From contig CBFHAI010000086.1 in assembly GCA_965653565.1 (NCBI GenBank), forward strand, positions 1 through 12,350: a DNA stretch of 12,350 bases, in the 5' to 3' direction. This DNA is from JALCLA01 sp965653565 (lineage in GTDB: Bacteria; Pseudomonadota; Gammaproteobacteria; Xanthomonadales; Xanthomonadaceae). Positions 1 through 6,551 of the stretch are shown piece by piece. The number at the start of each line of letters is the position of its first letter. Position 1 is the first letter of the stretch. The notes under the pieces are model-generated. The model ran no database searches, was not told the origin of the DNA, and worked only from the letters and a program-made list of their open reading frames with translations. The translations under genes were made by a program, and so were the position numbers.

Positions 1-50
1 CTTGCTGTTCAACCCATACTTTTCTGATGGATTTTCCCCGGACAGTAGTG

Positions 51-68
51 CGCCTTCGCGGGAATGAC
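51..68 (-). repeat. Partial REP-like intergenic repeat
   Basis: On the minus strand this reads GTCATTCCCGCGAAGGCG, which is the first half of a repeat I recall as very common between genes in Xanthomonadales (GTCATTCCCGCGAAGGCGGG followed by AATCCAG). The second half is not preserved here: the sequence beyond it no longer pairs. It lies with the fuller copy at 132-162 in the 205-bp non-coding stretch downstream of rapZ. Family assignment is from memory. The sequence itself shows only the shared core. Confidence 0.5.
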
Positions 69-131
69 GGGATTGTTGTGCTTGGCAATGACGAGAATTG
101 GGAGTGGCGCGGAAAAACGAAACGCTTCAAA

Positions 132-162
132 GTCGCTGGATCCCCGCCTTCGCACGAACGAC
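132..162 (-). repeat. Degenerate REP-like palindromic repeat
   Basis: Read on the minus strand, this 31-nt stretch matches the expected Xanthomonadales repeat pattern at about 27 positions. It includes the core GCGAAGGCGGG, followed by GATCCAGCGAC. An overlapping 8-bp stem (CGCCTTCG at 145-152 with CGAAGGCG at 162-169, 9-nt loop) could form on either strand. It shares its GCGAAGGCG core with the partial copy at 51-68. The whole of 1-205 holds only these repeats and the rapZ-end hairpin; I see no gene there. Confidence 0.5.
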
Positions 163-183
163 GAAGGCGTCTGCGAACGACAA

Positions 184-211
184 GAATAGGGTTCAGACGC
201 GAACCCTATTC
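184..211 (-). terminator. Hairpin over the rapZ stop codon, probable operon end
   Basis: A perfect 11-bp inverted repeat, GAATAGGGTTC (184-194) with GAACCCTATTC (201-211), encloses a 6-nt loop. The rapZ stop codon TAG (208-206) lies inside the upstream arm. On the minus strand the sequence after the stem begins TTGTCGTT, which is only a weak T-run, so this is not a textbook intrinsic terminator. Its position at the end of a ten-gene series, with no further gene before the window edge, supports termination or 3'-end protection. Confidence 0.5.
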
Positions 212-1099
212 CAACTCCCGATGAAACGTCACCACCTGCGTTCTCCCGGTCGCCCGAACATGCTCCGCCAGCCGCTCGGCAAAATAAACCGACCGATGCC
301 GCCCGCCGGTGCATCCGAACGCCACGGTCACATAACTGCGCGTGTCCTTCTCGAAACACGGCAGCCATGCATCGAGAAACTTCGTCACATGTTCCAGGTA
401 ATCGCGCGCCAACGGTTGCTCGTCGAGATAGTCGCGCACCGCCGCGTCGCGGCCCGATAGCGGCCGCAGCCGTGCATCCCAGTGCGGATTCGGCAGGCAC
501 CGCACGTCGAACACGAAATCCGCGTCGGCCGGCACGCCGTGACGATAAGCGAACGATTCGAACAGGATCGACAGCCCCGCATGATCGACCAGCGCCAGTT
601 CGGTGACGACGATGCGGCGCAGCTGGTGGATGTTGTAGTCGGACGAATCGATCACGCGGTCGGCGATCGCCATCAGCGGCTTGAGCAATCGACGCTCGAG
701 CGCGATCGCATCGGCCAGCGGCAGGCCGCGGTCGCTCAGCGGATGGCGCCTGCGCGTCTCGCTGTAGCGGCGGATCAGCACTTCATCGCGGGTGTCGAGA
801 AACACCAGTTGATGCTGATAACCGAGCGCGCCGACCGTCGACAGCGATTCGGGCAGATGGCTCAGATCTTCCGGCCGGTTGCGCACGTCGATGCCGACCG
901 CCAGCTTCGGATGCTGCGCGCCGCCGTGGCTGATGCTGGCGACGAATTCGGGCAGCAGTTCCGACGGTAGATTGTCGACGCAGTAGTAGCCCAGGTCTTC
1001 CAGCGTGCGCAGCGCGACGCTCTTGCCGGAGCCCGACAGCCCGCTCACGACGATCAGTGGCGGCAACGGTTCGTGTTCGGCGATGGGTTCGGAGGCCAC
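206..1099 (-). CDS. rapZ: RapZ, RNase adaptor / nucleotide-binding protein
   Basis: 297 residues, close to the roughly 284 of Escherichia coli RapZ. The N-terminal half carries a Walker A loop, GLSGSGKS (20-27), and the family sequence around D102 (LDTRDEVLIRRYSETRRRHP). The C-terminal half has the signature GCTGGRHRSV (262-271) of the domain that binds small RNAs. In enterics RapZ delivers the sRNA GlmZ to RNase E and so controls glucosamine-6-phosphate synthase, the supplier of the MurA substrate branch. Whether that RNA partner exists here is unknown. The start is GTG at 1099, two bases after the hprK stop, with AGGAAA about 9 nt upstream. No other start lies nearby. It is the last gene of the rpoN cluster. 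No npr/ptsH gene follows within the window, unlike in E. coli. Confidence 0.95.
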   Translation of the reverse strand: MASEPIAEHEPLPPLIVVSGLSGSGKSVALRTLEDLGYYCVDNLPSELLPEFVASISHGGAQHPKLAVGIDVRNRPEDLSHLPESLSTVGALGYQHQLVFLDTRDEVLIRRYSETRRRHPLSDRGLPLADAIALERRLLKPLMAIADRVIDSSDYNIHQLRRIVVTELALVDHAGLSILFESFAYRHGVPADADFVFDVRCLPNPHWDARLRPLSGRDAAVRDYLDEQPLARDYLEHVTKFLDAWLPCFEKDTRSYVTVAFGCTGGRHRSVYFAERLAEHVRATGRTQVVTFHRELE

Positions 1100-1101
1100 G
1101 C

Positions 1102-2052
1102 TCAGGTTTCCTGTCGGCGCATCTGGTGCGCCTGGCGGTCGATGAAGGTCTGCGCGGCGTCGATGCCTTTGCTCTTGAGCACGTGCGAGCGCACGGCGGC
1201 TTCGAGCAGCACGGCGAGGTTGCGGCCGGGCGCGACGGGCAGGGTGATCAGCGGGATATCGAGATCGGCGACGCGGCGTTTGCCCTGGTCGCCGTACAGG
1301 CGGTCGACGGGCTTGGGATCGGTCTGCGGGTCCTGTCGTTCCAGATGCACGATCAGGCGAAGATATTTGTTCCGCTTCACCGCGGTGTCGCCGAACATTT
1401 CGCGGATGTTGAGGATGCCCAGGCCGCGCACTTCGATCAGGTCCTGCAGCATTTCCGGACAGGTGCCGTCGAGCACGTCGGGTGCGATCTGGGTGAATTC
1501 CGGTGCATCGTCGGCGACCAGCCGATGGCCTCGGCTGAGCAGTTCGAGCGCCAGTTCGCTTTTGCCCGAACCCGATTCGCCGGTGATCAGCACACCGATC
1601 GAATACACCTCCATGAACACGCCATGCAAGGTCACGCGATTGGCCAGCGCGCGCGCGAGGTGGTACTGGAAATAAGTCAGCAGTTCATGGCCGCGGCGCG
1701 GCGAAATCCACAGCGGCGTATCGGATTCGTTGGCCGCATCGCGCAGGTCGGTCGGCACCGGCTGGTCTTTGGTGACGACCAGCGCGAGCGGCGTGTCGTT
1801 GACGATGCGTGCCAGCGATTCCCAGCGCTGGCGCGAATCCAGGCCGTCGAGATAGTGCAGTTCCTCGGTGCCGAGGATCTGCACCTTGTTCGGATAGATC
1901 GTGTTGAGATAACCCGCCATCGACGGGCGGCGCGACAGGTGTTCGCCCGATTCGAGCACGCGTTTTTCGCCGCGTTGCCCGGCCACCCAGCGCAGGCCGA
2001 GGCGGTCCTTGACCTGTTCGAACAATTCGCGCGCGGTGATGCGGGAAGCCAT
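1102..2052 (-). CDS. hprK: HPr(Ser) kinase/phosphorylase
   Basis: 316 residues. It phosphorylates a serine of HPr-type PTS proteins with ATP or PPi and can reverse the reaction. The N-terminal domain (about 1-130) contains the family stretch RRPSMAGYLN and YPNKVQILGTEE. The kinase domain has HGVFMEVYSIGVLITG with a likely catalytic H143, Walker A GESGSGKS (158-165), VADD (179-182) and the signature VRGLGILNIREMFGD (208-222). The ATG at 2052 is chosen because the product then begins MASRITAREL, matching the N-terminus I recall for Xanthomonas HprK. A GTG at 2076 would add eight residues, and neither has a good ribosome-binding site. It lies 29 bp after ptsN and 2 bp before rapZ. In proteobacteria this enzyme is thought to be regulatory and not a sugar-catabolite controller. 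Its HPr substrate is not encoded in the window. Confidence 0.95.
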   Translation of the reverse strand: MASRITARELFEQVKDRLGLRWVAGQRGEKRVLESGEHLSRRPSMAGYLNTIYPNKVQILGTEELHYLDGLDSRQRWESLARIVNDTPLALVVTKDQPVPTDLRDAANESDTPLWISPRRGHELLTYFQYHLARALANRVTLHGVFMEVYSIGVLITGESGSGKSELALELLSRGHRLVADDAPEFTQIAPDVLDGTCPEMLQDLIEVRGLGILNIREMFGDTAVKRNKYLRLIVHLERQDPQTDPKPVDRLYGDQGKRRVADLDIPLITLPVAPGRNLAVLLEAAVRSHVLKSKGIDAAQTFIDRQAHQMRRQET

Positions 2053-2081
2053 GCCGGTGGCGGACGCATCCGGCACGGCGA

Positions 2082-2552
2082 TCAGGCCGCCGCGTGAGTG
2101 AGTTGCCAGTCGGCCAACAGCGCGTACAGCGCGGCGCTGTCGCGCGCTTCGCGCAGCTGGCGGGTGAAGCCGGTGTCGCTGAACATTTCGGCCAGTTGCG
2201 AAAGCAGCAGCAGATGCTGGTTGGTGAAATGTTCCGGCACGGCGAGGGCGAAGACGAGGTCGACGGGCTGGCCGTCGAGCGCGCTGAAATCGATCGGTTC
2301 GCTCAGGCGCAGGAAAGCGCCGACCGCGGCGGGCAAACCCGCCGTGCGTCCATGCGGAATCGCCACGCCGTGCCCGAGCCCGGTCGAGCCCAGCCGCTCG
2401 CGGCTGCACAGGCTGTCGAAGACCTGCCGCTCGAGCGGCAGGTCGGCGCCTTCGGCCAGCAGGCCGGCCAGCATGTCGAGCAGCCGTTTCTTGCTGGAAA
2501 CGCCGGCCCCGGCGACGACGCGCGACGGGGCCAGCAGGTCGATCAGATGCAT
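2082..2552 (-). CDS. ptsN: PTS IIA-like nitrogen-regulatory protein (EIIA-Ntr)
   Basis: 156 residues, the usual size for EIIA-Ntr (163 in E. coli). This cytoplasmic protein receives phosphate from the PtsP-NPr (or PtsI-HPr) chain on a histidine and controls potassium uptake, sigma-54 dependent functions and envelope stress in several proteobacteria. The active-site stretch GSTGLGHGVAIPHGR is intact, with the phospho-accepting histidine at H67. No sugar-transport IIB or IIC domain is attached, consistent with a regulatory role only. It begins 25 bp after hpf ends and is followed 29 bp later by hprK. Co-location with an HPr kinase suggests that HPr serine phosphorylation tunes how much phosphate reaches this protein. 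That link is inference from gene context. Confidence 0.94.
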   Translation of the reverse strand: MHLIDLLAPSRVVAGAGVSSKKRLLDMLAGLLAEGADLPLERQVFDSLCSRERLGSTGLGHGVAIPHGRTAGLPAAVGAFLRLSEPIDFSALDGQPVDLVFALAVPEHFTNQHLLLLSQLAEMFSDTGFTRQLREARDSAALYALLADWQLTHAAA

Positions 2553-2577
2553 GGACGGCGGGCCTTGCTGCTTGCGG

Positions 2578-2904
2578 CTAGCCGAAGCTGGCGGTGCGTG
2601 CGGCGGAGTCGCCGCGGTGGTGATCGGTGACCTTTTCCTTGTGCTTGACCACCTGGCGGTCGAGCTTGTCGGCCAGCAGATCGATCGCGGCGTACATGTC
2701 CTCGGCCACCGACTCGGCGTGCAGCGAACGGCCGGCGACGTTGAGTGTCGCTTCCGCCTTCTGCTGCAGTTTTTCCACCGACAGGATGACGTGACCGTCG
2801 AGCAACTGGTCGGAATGACGCGCCAGCCGGTCGAGCTTGGCGAGCACGTAGTCGCGCAGTGGCGGGGTGACGTCGATCTGGTGACCGCTGATTTCGATAC
2901 GCAT
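2578..2904 (-). CDS. hpf: Ribosome hibernation-promoting factor, short form
   Basis: 108 residues of the RaiA/HPF family. It begins MRIEISGHQIDVTPPLRDYV and carries the basic helix region typical of these proteins (LADKLDRQVVKHKEKVTDHH, 77-96). Short HPFs bind the 30S decoding region and drive 70S dimers together in stationary phase. No long C-terminal dimerisation domain is present, so this is the short type (E. coli Hpf has 95 residues). The start is the ATG at 2904, fixed by a near-perfect Shine-Dalgarno five bases upstream. The frame stays open further upstream to 3009, but that extension is arginine-rich and not part of the family. It sits between rpoN (137 bp away) and ptsN (25 bp away), the order seen in many gammaproteobacteria. 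Confidence 0.94.
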   Translation of the reverse strand: MRIEISGHQIDVTPPLRDYVLAKLDRLARHSDQLLDGHVILSVEKLQQKAEATLNVAGRSLHAESVAEDMYAAIDLLADKLDRQVVKHKEKVTDHHRGDSAARTASFG

Positions 2905-2909
2905 GCTAG

Positions 2910-2917
2910 ACCTCCTT
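2910..2917 (-). promoter_or_regulatory. Strong Shine-Dalgarno of hpf
   Basis: The minus strand reads AAGGAGGT followed by CTAGC and the ATG of hpf (5-nt spacer). It decides the start of hpf. It is the only near-perfect anti-16S match noted among the gene starts inspected here, which suggests hpf is translated independently and strongly although it lies inside a cluster. Confidence 0.85.
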
Positions 2918-2938
2918 GTTACGCGTGACACACACGGG

Positions 2939-2968
2939 CGCACCGGCCGGCGACGGCCGACCGGTGCG
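2939..2968 (-). other. GC-rich hairpin between rpoN and hpf
   Basis: The arms CGCACCGGCCGG (2939-2950) and CCGACCGGTGCG (2957-2968) pair at 11 of 12 positions around a 6-nt loop. It lies downstream of the rpoN stop and upstream of the hpf ribosome-binding site. No T-run follows on the minus strand, so it is unlikely to be a full terminator. It could be an mRNA processing or stability element, or partial attenuation separating sigma-54 levels from hpf. The rest of this 137-bp gap shows no clear promoter. Confidence 0.4.
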
Positions 2969-3041
2969 GGTCGAAACGGGGAGAGGCATGAGCGCCCGGT
3001 GCAGCGCACCAGGACCGGCGGGGAAGGGACGGCATTGGGAA

Positions 3042-4493
3042 TCAGCCGAGCCGCTGTCGCTCGTTGGACGAAGGAATGTTCATCGCTTCGCGATATTTTG
3101 CCACGGTTCGCCGGGCCACGGTGATGCCCGCGGTTTTCAGGTCATCGGCGAGTTTGGCGTCCGACAGCGGCCGGCGCGGATCTTCCTGTTCAATCAATCG
3201 CTTGATCATGGCCTGGATGGCCGTGCTGGAGGCGCTTCCGCCGTCCGTCGTCGACAGGCTCGACGAAAAGAAGTGTTTGAATTCAAAGGTTCCGCGCGGT
3301 GTATGCAAATATTTACGAGTTGTAACACGCGAAATCGTCGATTCGTGCAGGCCGAGCTCGTCGGCGACCTCGCGCAGCACCAGCGGACGCATCGCTTCCG
3401 GGCCGTGTTCGAGGAAGCCGGTCTGGTGCCGGACGATGCAGCCGGCGACGCGCTGCACGGTGTCGGCGCGCGTCATCAGGCTCTTGATCAGCCAGCGCGC
3501 TTCCTGCAGCTGGCCGCGCAGATAGGACGCGTCGCCCTTGCCGGCGCGCGCGATCAGCGATTCGTAATGGCGATTGATGCCCAGCTGCGGCCGGCAGCCC
3601 GGCGCCAGCGCCACTTTCCAGACGCCGTTGTGGCGATAGGCATAGGCATCCGGCGAAACGTAGTCCGGCGGCACCGACGAAATCTGCGCGCCGGGGCGCG
3701 GATCGAGCGAGCGCACCAGCGCCACGGCTTCGGCCATTTCCTCGCCGCTGGTGCCCAGCTGCACCGCCAGCTTGTCGGGGCCGAGCTTGGCGAGCGCTTC
3801 GAGATGGTTGTCGACCAGCCGTCGCGCCAGTTCCAGGCCGGGGGTTTCGTCTTCCAGCGCCGAGAGCTGCACGTGCAGGCTTTCCGACAGGCTGCGCGCC
3901 GCCACGCCGATCGGATCGAAGCGCTGGATGCGATGCAGCACCGCTTCGATCTCGTCGATCTGCGCGTCGACGTCGGGCCGCAGGCCGCCCTGGATCGATT
4001 CGATCGTTTCCGACAGATAACCGTCTTCGCCGATCGATTCGATCAACGCCACGCCGATCGCGCGATCGCGCGTCGACATCGGCGTGAGATTGAGCTGCCA
4101 CAGCAGATGATCCTGCAGATCTTCGGTGACGGCGCCGGCCACGCTTTCGCGCTCGCCATCGTCGCCGCTGCTGCTGCCGCTGCCAGAGCCCGACGAATAG
4201 TCCTCTTCCGGCCAATCGGGTTCGGGCGCGTAGTCTTCCTCGGGCGTTGACGCCGCTTCGGCCGCCACTTCGGCGGCTTGCGCATCGGTGCGTTCGGGCG
4301 TCTCGCCTTCGGCCGTGGTTTCGCGCACCGGTTCGGCGTCTTCCGGCCGTTCGAGCAGCGGGTTCGATTCGAGCGCCGTGTTGATCTCGGCTTCGAGTTC
4401 GATGCTCGACAGTTGCAGCAGGCGAATGGCCTGTCGCAGCTGCGGCGTCAGGGTGAGATGTTGACCGAGTTTGAGCTGGAGGGCGGGCTTCAC
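3042..4493 (-). CDS. rpoN: RNA polymerase sigma-54 factor
   Basis: 483 residues from the GTG start (E. coli 477). Region I (about 1-50) has the leucine/glutamine-rich LTPQLRQAIRLLQLS that contacts the bacterial enhancer-binding activator. Region II (about 51-120) is acidic and low-complexity, with a Ser/Gly run near 101-110. The core-binding domain follows, then the helix-turn-helix around REVADELGLHESTISRVTTR (374-393). The RpoN box ARRTVAKYRE (460-469) reads the -24 element. All hallmark regions are intact. The start is taken as GTG at 4493 because the family begins with a K-P/A-x-LQ-x-x-LGQ segment. An ATG at 4520 would add nine residues (MGPPGYDSG) and cannot be excluded; neither has a convincing ribosome-binding site. 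Unlike the tight lptB-rpoN spacing in enterics, 219 bp separate it from lptB. That gap holds a palindrome and a sigma-54-like promoter motif. Confidence 0.96.
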   Translation of the reverse strand: MKPALQLKLGQHLTLTPQLRQAIRLLQLSSIELEAEINTALESNPLLERPEDAEPVRETTAEGETPERTDAQAAEVAAEAASTPEEDYAPEPDWPEEDYSSGSGSGSSSGDDGERESVAGAVTEDLQDHLLWQLNLTPMSTRDRAIGVALIESIGEDGYLSETIESIQGGLRPDVDAQIDEIEAVLHRIQRFDPIGVAARSLSESLHVQLSALEDETPGLELARRLVDNHLEALAKLGPDKLAVQLGTSGEEMAEAVALVRSLDPRPGAQISSVPPDYVSPDAYAYRHNGVWKVALAPGCRPQLGINRHYESLIARAGKGDASYLRGQLQEARWLIKSLMTRADTVQRVAGCIVRHQTGFLEHGPEAMRPLVLREVADELGLHESTISRVTTRKYLHTPRGTFEFKHFFSSSLSTTDGGSASSTAIQAMIKRLIEQEDPRRPLSDAKLADDLKTAGITVARRTVAKYREAMNIPSSNERQRLG

Positions 4494-4530
4494 ACCGCTA
4501 TCGTACCCGGGCGGCCCCATCCTTGTGATG

Positions 4531-4550
4531 CCGATCCGTGCACGGATCGG
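4531..4550. promoter_or_regulatory. Perfect 20-bp palindrome upstream of rpoN
   Basis: The half-site CCGATCCGTG is followed immediately by its exact reverse complement, CACGGATCGG. It lies 37 bp upstream of the rpoN GTG start. It could be an operator for a dimeric repressor, or in RNA an 8-bp stem with a TGCA loop. It overlaps the -24/-12-like motif at 4539-4554, so a protein bound here would cover that promoter. The regulator is not identifiable from the window. Confidence 0.5.
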
Positions 4551-4554
4551 GCCA
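4539..4554 (-). promoter_or_regulatory. Sigma-54-like -24/-12 promoter motif before rpoN
   Basis: On the minus strand the sequence is TGGCCCGATCCGTGCA. Against the sigma-54 consensus TGGCACGRNNNTTGCW it differs at two defined positions (C for A at position 5, G for T at position 12). It keeps the essential GG and GC with the required 10-nt spacing. A transcript from it would start near 4528 and give a leader of about 35 nt to the GTG start. If real, rpoN would be autoregulated. A chance match in GC-rich DNA is possible. No activator-binding site was recognised upstream. Confidence 0.35.
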
Positions 4555-4578
4555 GTCGTTACGAGTCGGAAATTTTTT

Positions 4579-4590
4579 CGCGACGTCGCG
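4579..4590. repeat. Short palindrome with A/T-rich flanks between lptB and rpoN
   Basis: CGCGACGTCGCG is a perfect 12-bp palindrome. It is flanked on the left by a T-run (ATTTTTT) and on the right by CGAAAT, so the near-symmetry extends to about 25 bp with a two-base interruption. It is the most A/T-rich patch of the lptB-rpoN gap and could be part of a promoter or protein-binding site, but no clear -35/-10 pair was found. Confidence 0.3.
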
Positions 4591-4612
4591 CGAAATCGTG
4601 CAAGAAGCAAGG

Positions 4613-4663
4613 CGGCAGCGTGCGCCTGGCGCGAGCGCACGCAAGGCTTCGCGATCGCTGCCG
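4613..4663 (-). terminator. Nested inverted repeats after lptB, possible weak terminator
   Basis: An outer pair, CGGCAGCG (4613-4620) with CGCTGCCG (4656-4663), overlaps an inner pair, GCGTGCGC (4618-4625) with GCGCACGC (4635-4642, 9-nt loop). The two stems are mutually exclusive at 4618-4620. Reading the minus strand, the sequence after the stem is CCTTGCTTCTTG, pyrimidine-rich but not a T-run. It lies 50-100 bp downstream of the lptB stop and may attenuate read-through into rpoN. Alternative pairing could give a switch, but that is speculative. Confidence 0.3.
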
Positions 4664-4712
4664 TCGCTGTGCAAATTTTCGGGATTTTTTGCGAGGCGCC
4701 GCAACGCCGCCG

Positions 4713-5432
4713 CTACATCCGGAAGCTGTCGCCCAGATACACGCGGCGCACTTCGGGATCGGCCAGGATCGCCTTCGGCGTGCCCTGCGCGAGCACCTTG
4801 CCGTCGTTGAGGATGTAGGCGCGATCGCAGATGCCGAGGGTTTCGCGCACGTTATGATCGGTGATCAGCACCCCGATGCCGCGCGTCTTCAGATGCCGGA
4901 TGATCTTCTGGATTTCACCGACCGAAATCGGATCGACGCCGGCGAACGGTTCGTCGAGCAGCATCAGGCGCGGCCGCGCGGCGAGCGCGCGCGCGATCTC
5001 CACGCGCCGGCGTTCGCCGCCCGACAGGCTGGCGCCGGATTGATCGGCCACATGCGCCACCTGCAATTCGTCGAGCAGCGCCTGCAACTCGGCTTCGCGG
5101 CCCTGGCGATCCAGATCGGCGCGCAGTTCGAGCACGGCCATCACGTTGTCGGCCACGCTCAGGCGGCGGAACACGGACGGTTCCTGCGGCAGATAACCGA
5201 CACCGCGCCGCGCGCGCGCATGCATCGGCAGCGAGGTGATGTCGGCGCCGTCGAGCACGATGCTGCCGCCGTCGGCCGGCACCAGGCCGACGATCATGTA
5301 GAAGCAGGTGGTCTTGCCCGCGCCGTTCGGGCCGAGCAGGCCGACGACTTCGCCCTGCCGCAGTTCGAGGCTGAAATCGCGCACCACTTCGCGCGAGCGG
5401 TAGCGCTTGCGCAACGACCGCGCCGCCAGCAT
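4713..5432 (-). CDS. lptB: LPS export ABC transporter ATPase LptB
   Basis: 239 residues (E. coli 241). It is the cytoplasmic ATPase that, with LptF, LptG and LptC, extracts lipopolysaccharide from the inner membrane and pushes it along the Lpt bridge. All ABC motifs are present: Walker A GPNGAGKT (34-41), Q-loop Q83, signature LSGGE (136-140), Walker B LMLLDE (156-161) and H-loop H193 in ITDHNVRE. The C-terminal YLGDSFRM is typical of LptB. The ATG at 5432 shares its A with the lptA stop codon (TGATG), pointing to translational coupling. A TTG one codon earlier is less likely. No membrane subunits (lptF, lptG) are encoded in this window, as expected, since they usually lie elsewhere. Confidence 0.97.
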   Translation of the reverse strand: MLAARSLRKRYRSREVVRDFSLELRQGEVVGLLGPNGAGKTTCFYMIVGLVPADGGSIVLDGADITSLPMHARARRGVGYLPQEPSVFRRLSVADNVMAVLELRADLDRQGREAELQALLDELQVAHVADQSGASLSGGERRRVEIARALAARPRLMLLDEPFAGVDPISVGEIQKIIRHLKTRGIGVLITDHNVRETLGICDRAYILNDGKVLAQGTPKAILADPEVRRVYLGDSFRM

Positions 5433-6004
5433 CAAGGCGTGTCGCCCTCTTTTTTCGCGGCCTCGGCGGCCGGTGCGGCGTCGGGTTTGGCTTCGGCCGG
5501 GCGCGGCTGGATCGTCATGCGGATGCGGCCGCCTGCGCCGGTGCCCTGGCCGCTGGCGTTGAGCCGGCCGTTCTTCAGATCGTAGGTGATGCGTTCGCCG
5601 CGCAGCGTGTCGGCGCCCTGGTCGACCGCGACATTGCCGGTGAGCACCACGCTTTCGGCGCTGACGTCGTAGTCGATGCGGTTGGCGTTGGCGCGCATCG
5701 TCACGCCTTCGTCGTTGTCCTGCTGCATCGTGGCCGGCGCGCCTTCGAGCAAGACGCGCTTGATGTCGCCCTTGGCGCGCGAAATCGTCGCGCTGGCCGC
5801 CGTGATGCGCAGCGTGCCCTGCGTGATCTCGACGTTGCCGAGCAGTTTGGACTCGCTGTCGTCGGCCATCACCGCGTCGAAATCGTCGGCCTCGACGTTC
5901 ATCGGCTGCTGGCGATCGGATTCGCGCGCGGTCGCCGACAGCGGCAACGCCATCGATGCCGCGAGCAGCAGGGCGGGCAGGAAATCACTCGGACTTGGGC
6001 GCAT
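5432..6004 (-). CDS. lptA: Periplasmic LPS bridge protein LptA
   Basis: 190 residues (E. coli 185). It forms the periplasmic beta-jellyroll filament that conducts lipopolysaccharide from LptC to LptD at the outer membrane. The N-terminus is a clear signal peptide: MRPSPSDF, a hydrophobic stretch ALLLAASMALPL, and a cleavage site after SATA (residue 26). The OstA/LptA repeats follow (QPMNVEADDFDAVMAD, LLGNVEITQG, VVLTGNVAVDQG). The last 24 or so residues are an Ala/Pro/Lys/Glu-rich low-complexity tail. The ATG at 6004 is chosen because it starts the signal peptide. It lies 20 nt inside lptC, so the two genes overlap in different frames. Translation is probably coupled, since no good ribosome-binding site is visible. 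Confidence 0.93.
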   Translation of the reverse strand: MRPSPSDFLPALLLAASMALPLSATARESDRQQPMNVEADDFDAVMADDSESKLLGNVEITQGTLRITAASATISRAKGDIKRVLLEGAPATMQQDNDEGVTMRANANRIDYDVSAESVVLTGNVAVDQGADTLRGERITYDLKNGRLNASGQGTGAGGRIRMTIQPRPAEAKPDAAPAAEAAKKEGDTP

Positions 6005-6551
6005 ATTCACCGGTCGCTTGGGAAAGTCGGAAACGCCGCGCATCGAGTTCCGCGCGCAGGCCGCGGCCGCGCAGTATAGAGCCCGGCCCGGTGACGGTCA
6101 CCGCACTTTCGTTGCGGATCTCGTTGGTTTCGGGCAGCACGGTGAGTTCGGGCGTGCGCAGTTCGATGCGCTGGCCGCCGGGATCGCGCGGGCCGTCGAA
6201 TTCGACCTGTTCGCGCAATTTCAGTTCATCGCCGCGCTGCGAGACCCAGGCGCGGCCGGCGCGGGCATCCCACAGCGCGCCGTCGGAATCGGGGAAGCGG
6301 AAGCGCGGCTCTTTCACGTCGAGCGTGCCCAGGTTCGGATGGCGCGCCAGCATCGGGCCGTTGACGCGGAACGATTCGCCGCCCTTTTCATCGAGCGCGA
6401 CCAGTTCGAAATCGATCAGCGTGTAGTCCGAACGCGGCGGTCCGTACAGCGCCACCGGTTCCTCGCCGTGCTGCAACTGCCACACCAGCCAGCTGCTGGC
6501 GGCGGCCACCAGCACCAGCAACGCGATCGGCACCCAGGGCGGCAATCTCAT
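5985..6551 (-). CDS. lptC: LPS export inner-membrane protein LptC
   Basis: 188 residues (E. coli 191). It is a bitopic inner-membrane protein that receives LPS from LptB2FG and passes it to LptA. One N-terminal transmembrane helix (about 7-25, VPIALLVLVAAASSWLVW) is followed by a periplasmic domain with the family pattern YTLIDFELVALDEKG, LDVKEPRF and LRTPELTVLPETNEIRNESAVTVTGPG. The ATG at 6551 overlaps the kdsC stop by four bases (ATGA), while the 3' end overlaps lptA by 20 bases. The frame remains open upstream, but that part lies inside kdsC and is only a shadow. The overlaps place it in one translationally coupled unit with kdsC, lptA and lptB. Confidence 0.93.
   Translation of the reverse strand: MRLPPWVPIALLVLVAAASSWLVWQLQHGEEPVALYGPPRSDYTLIDFELVALDEKGGESFRVNGPMLARHPNLGTLDVKEPRFRFPDSDGALWDARAGRAWVSQRGDELKLREQVEFDGPRDPGGQRIELRTPELTVLPETNEIRNESAVTVTGPGSILRGRGLRAELDARRFRLSQATGEYAPKSE

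Noticed and set aside
1057..2097. Plus-strand open frame opposite hprK (346 codons)
   Set aside because: Antisense to intact hprK. It lacks a recognisable product and is explained by the GC bias of third codon positions.
2905..3009. N-terminal extension of Hpf to 143 residues
   Set aside because: The strong Shine-Dalgarno at 2910-2917 fixes the start at 2904. The extension is Arg/Pro-rich and overlaps the intergenic hairpin.
2916..4250. Long open frame on the plus strand opposite rpoN (444 codons)
   Set aside because: It is antisense to intact rpoN and its composition is typical of a complementary-frame artefact. No family resemblance was seen.
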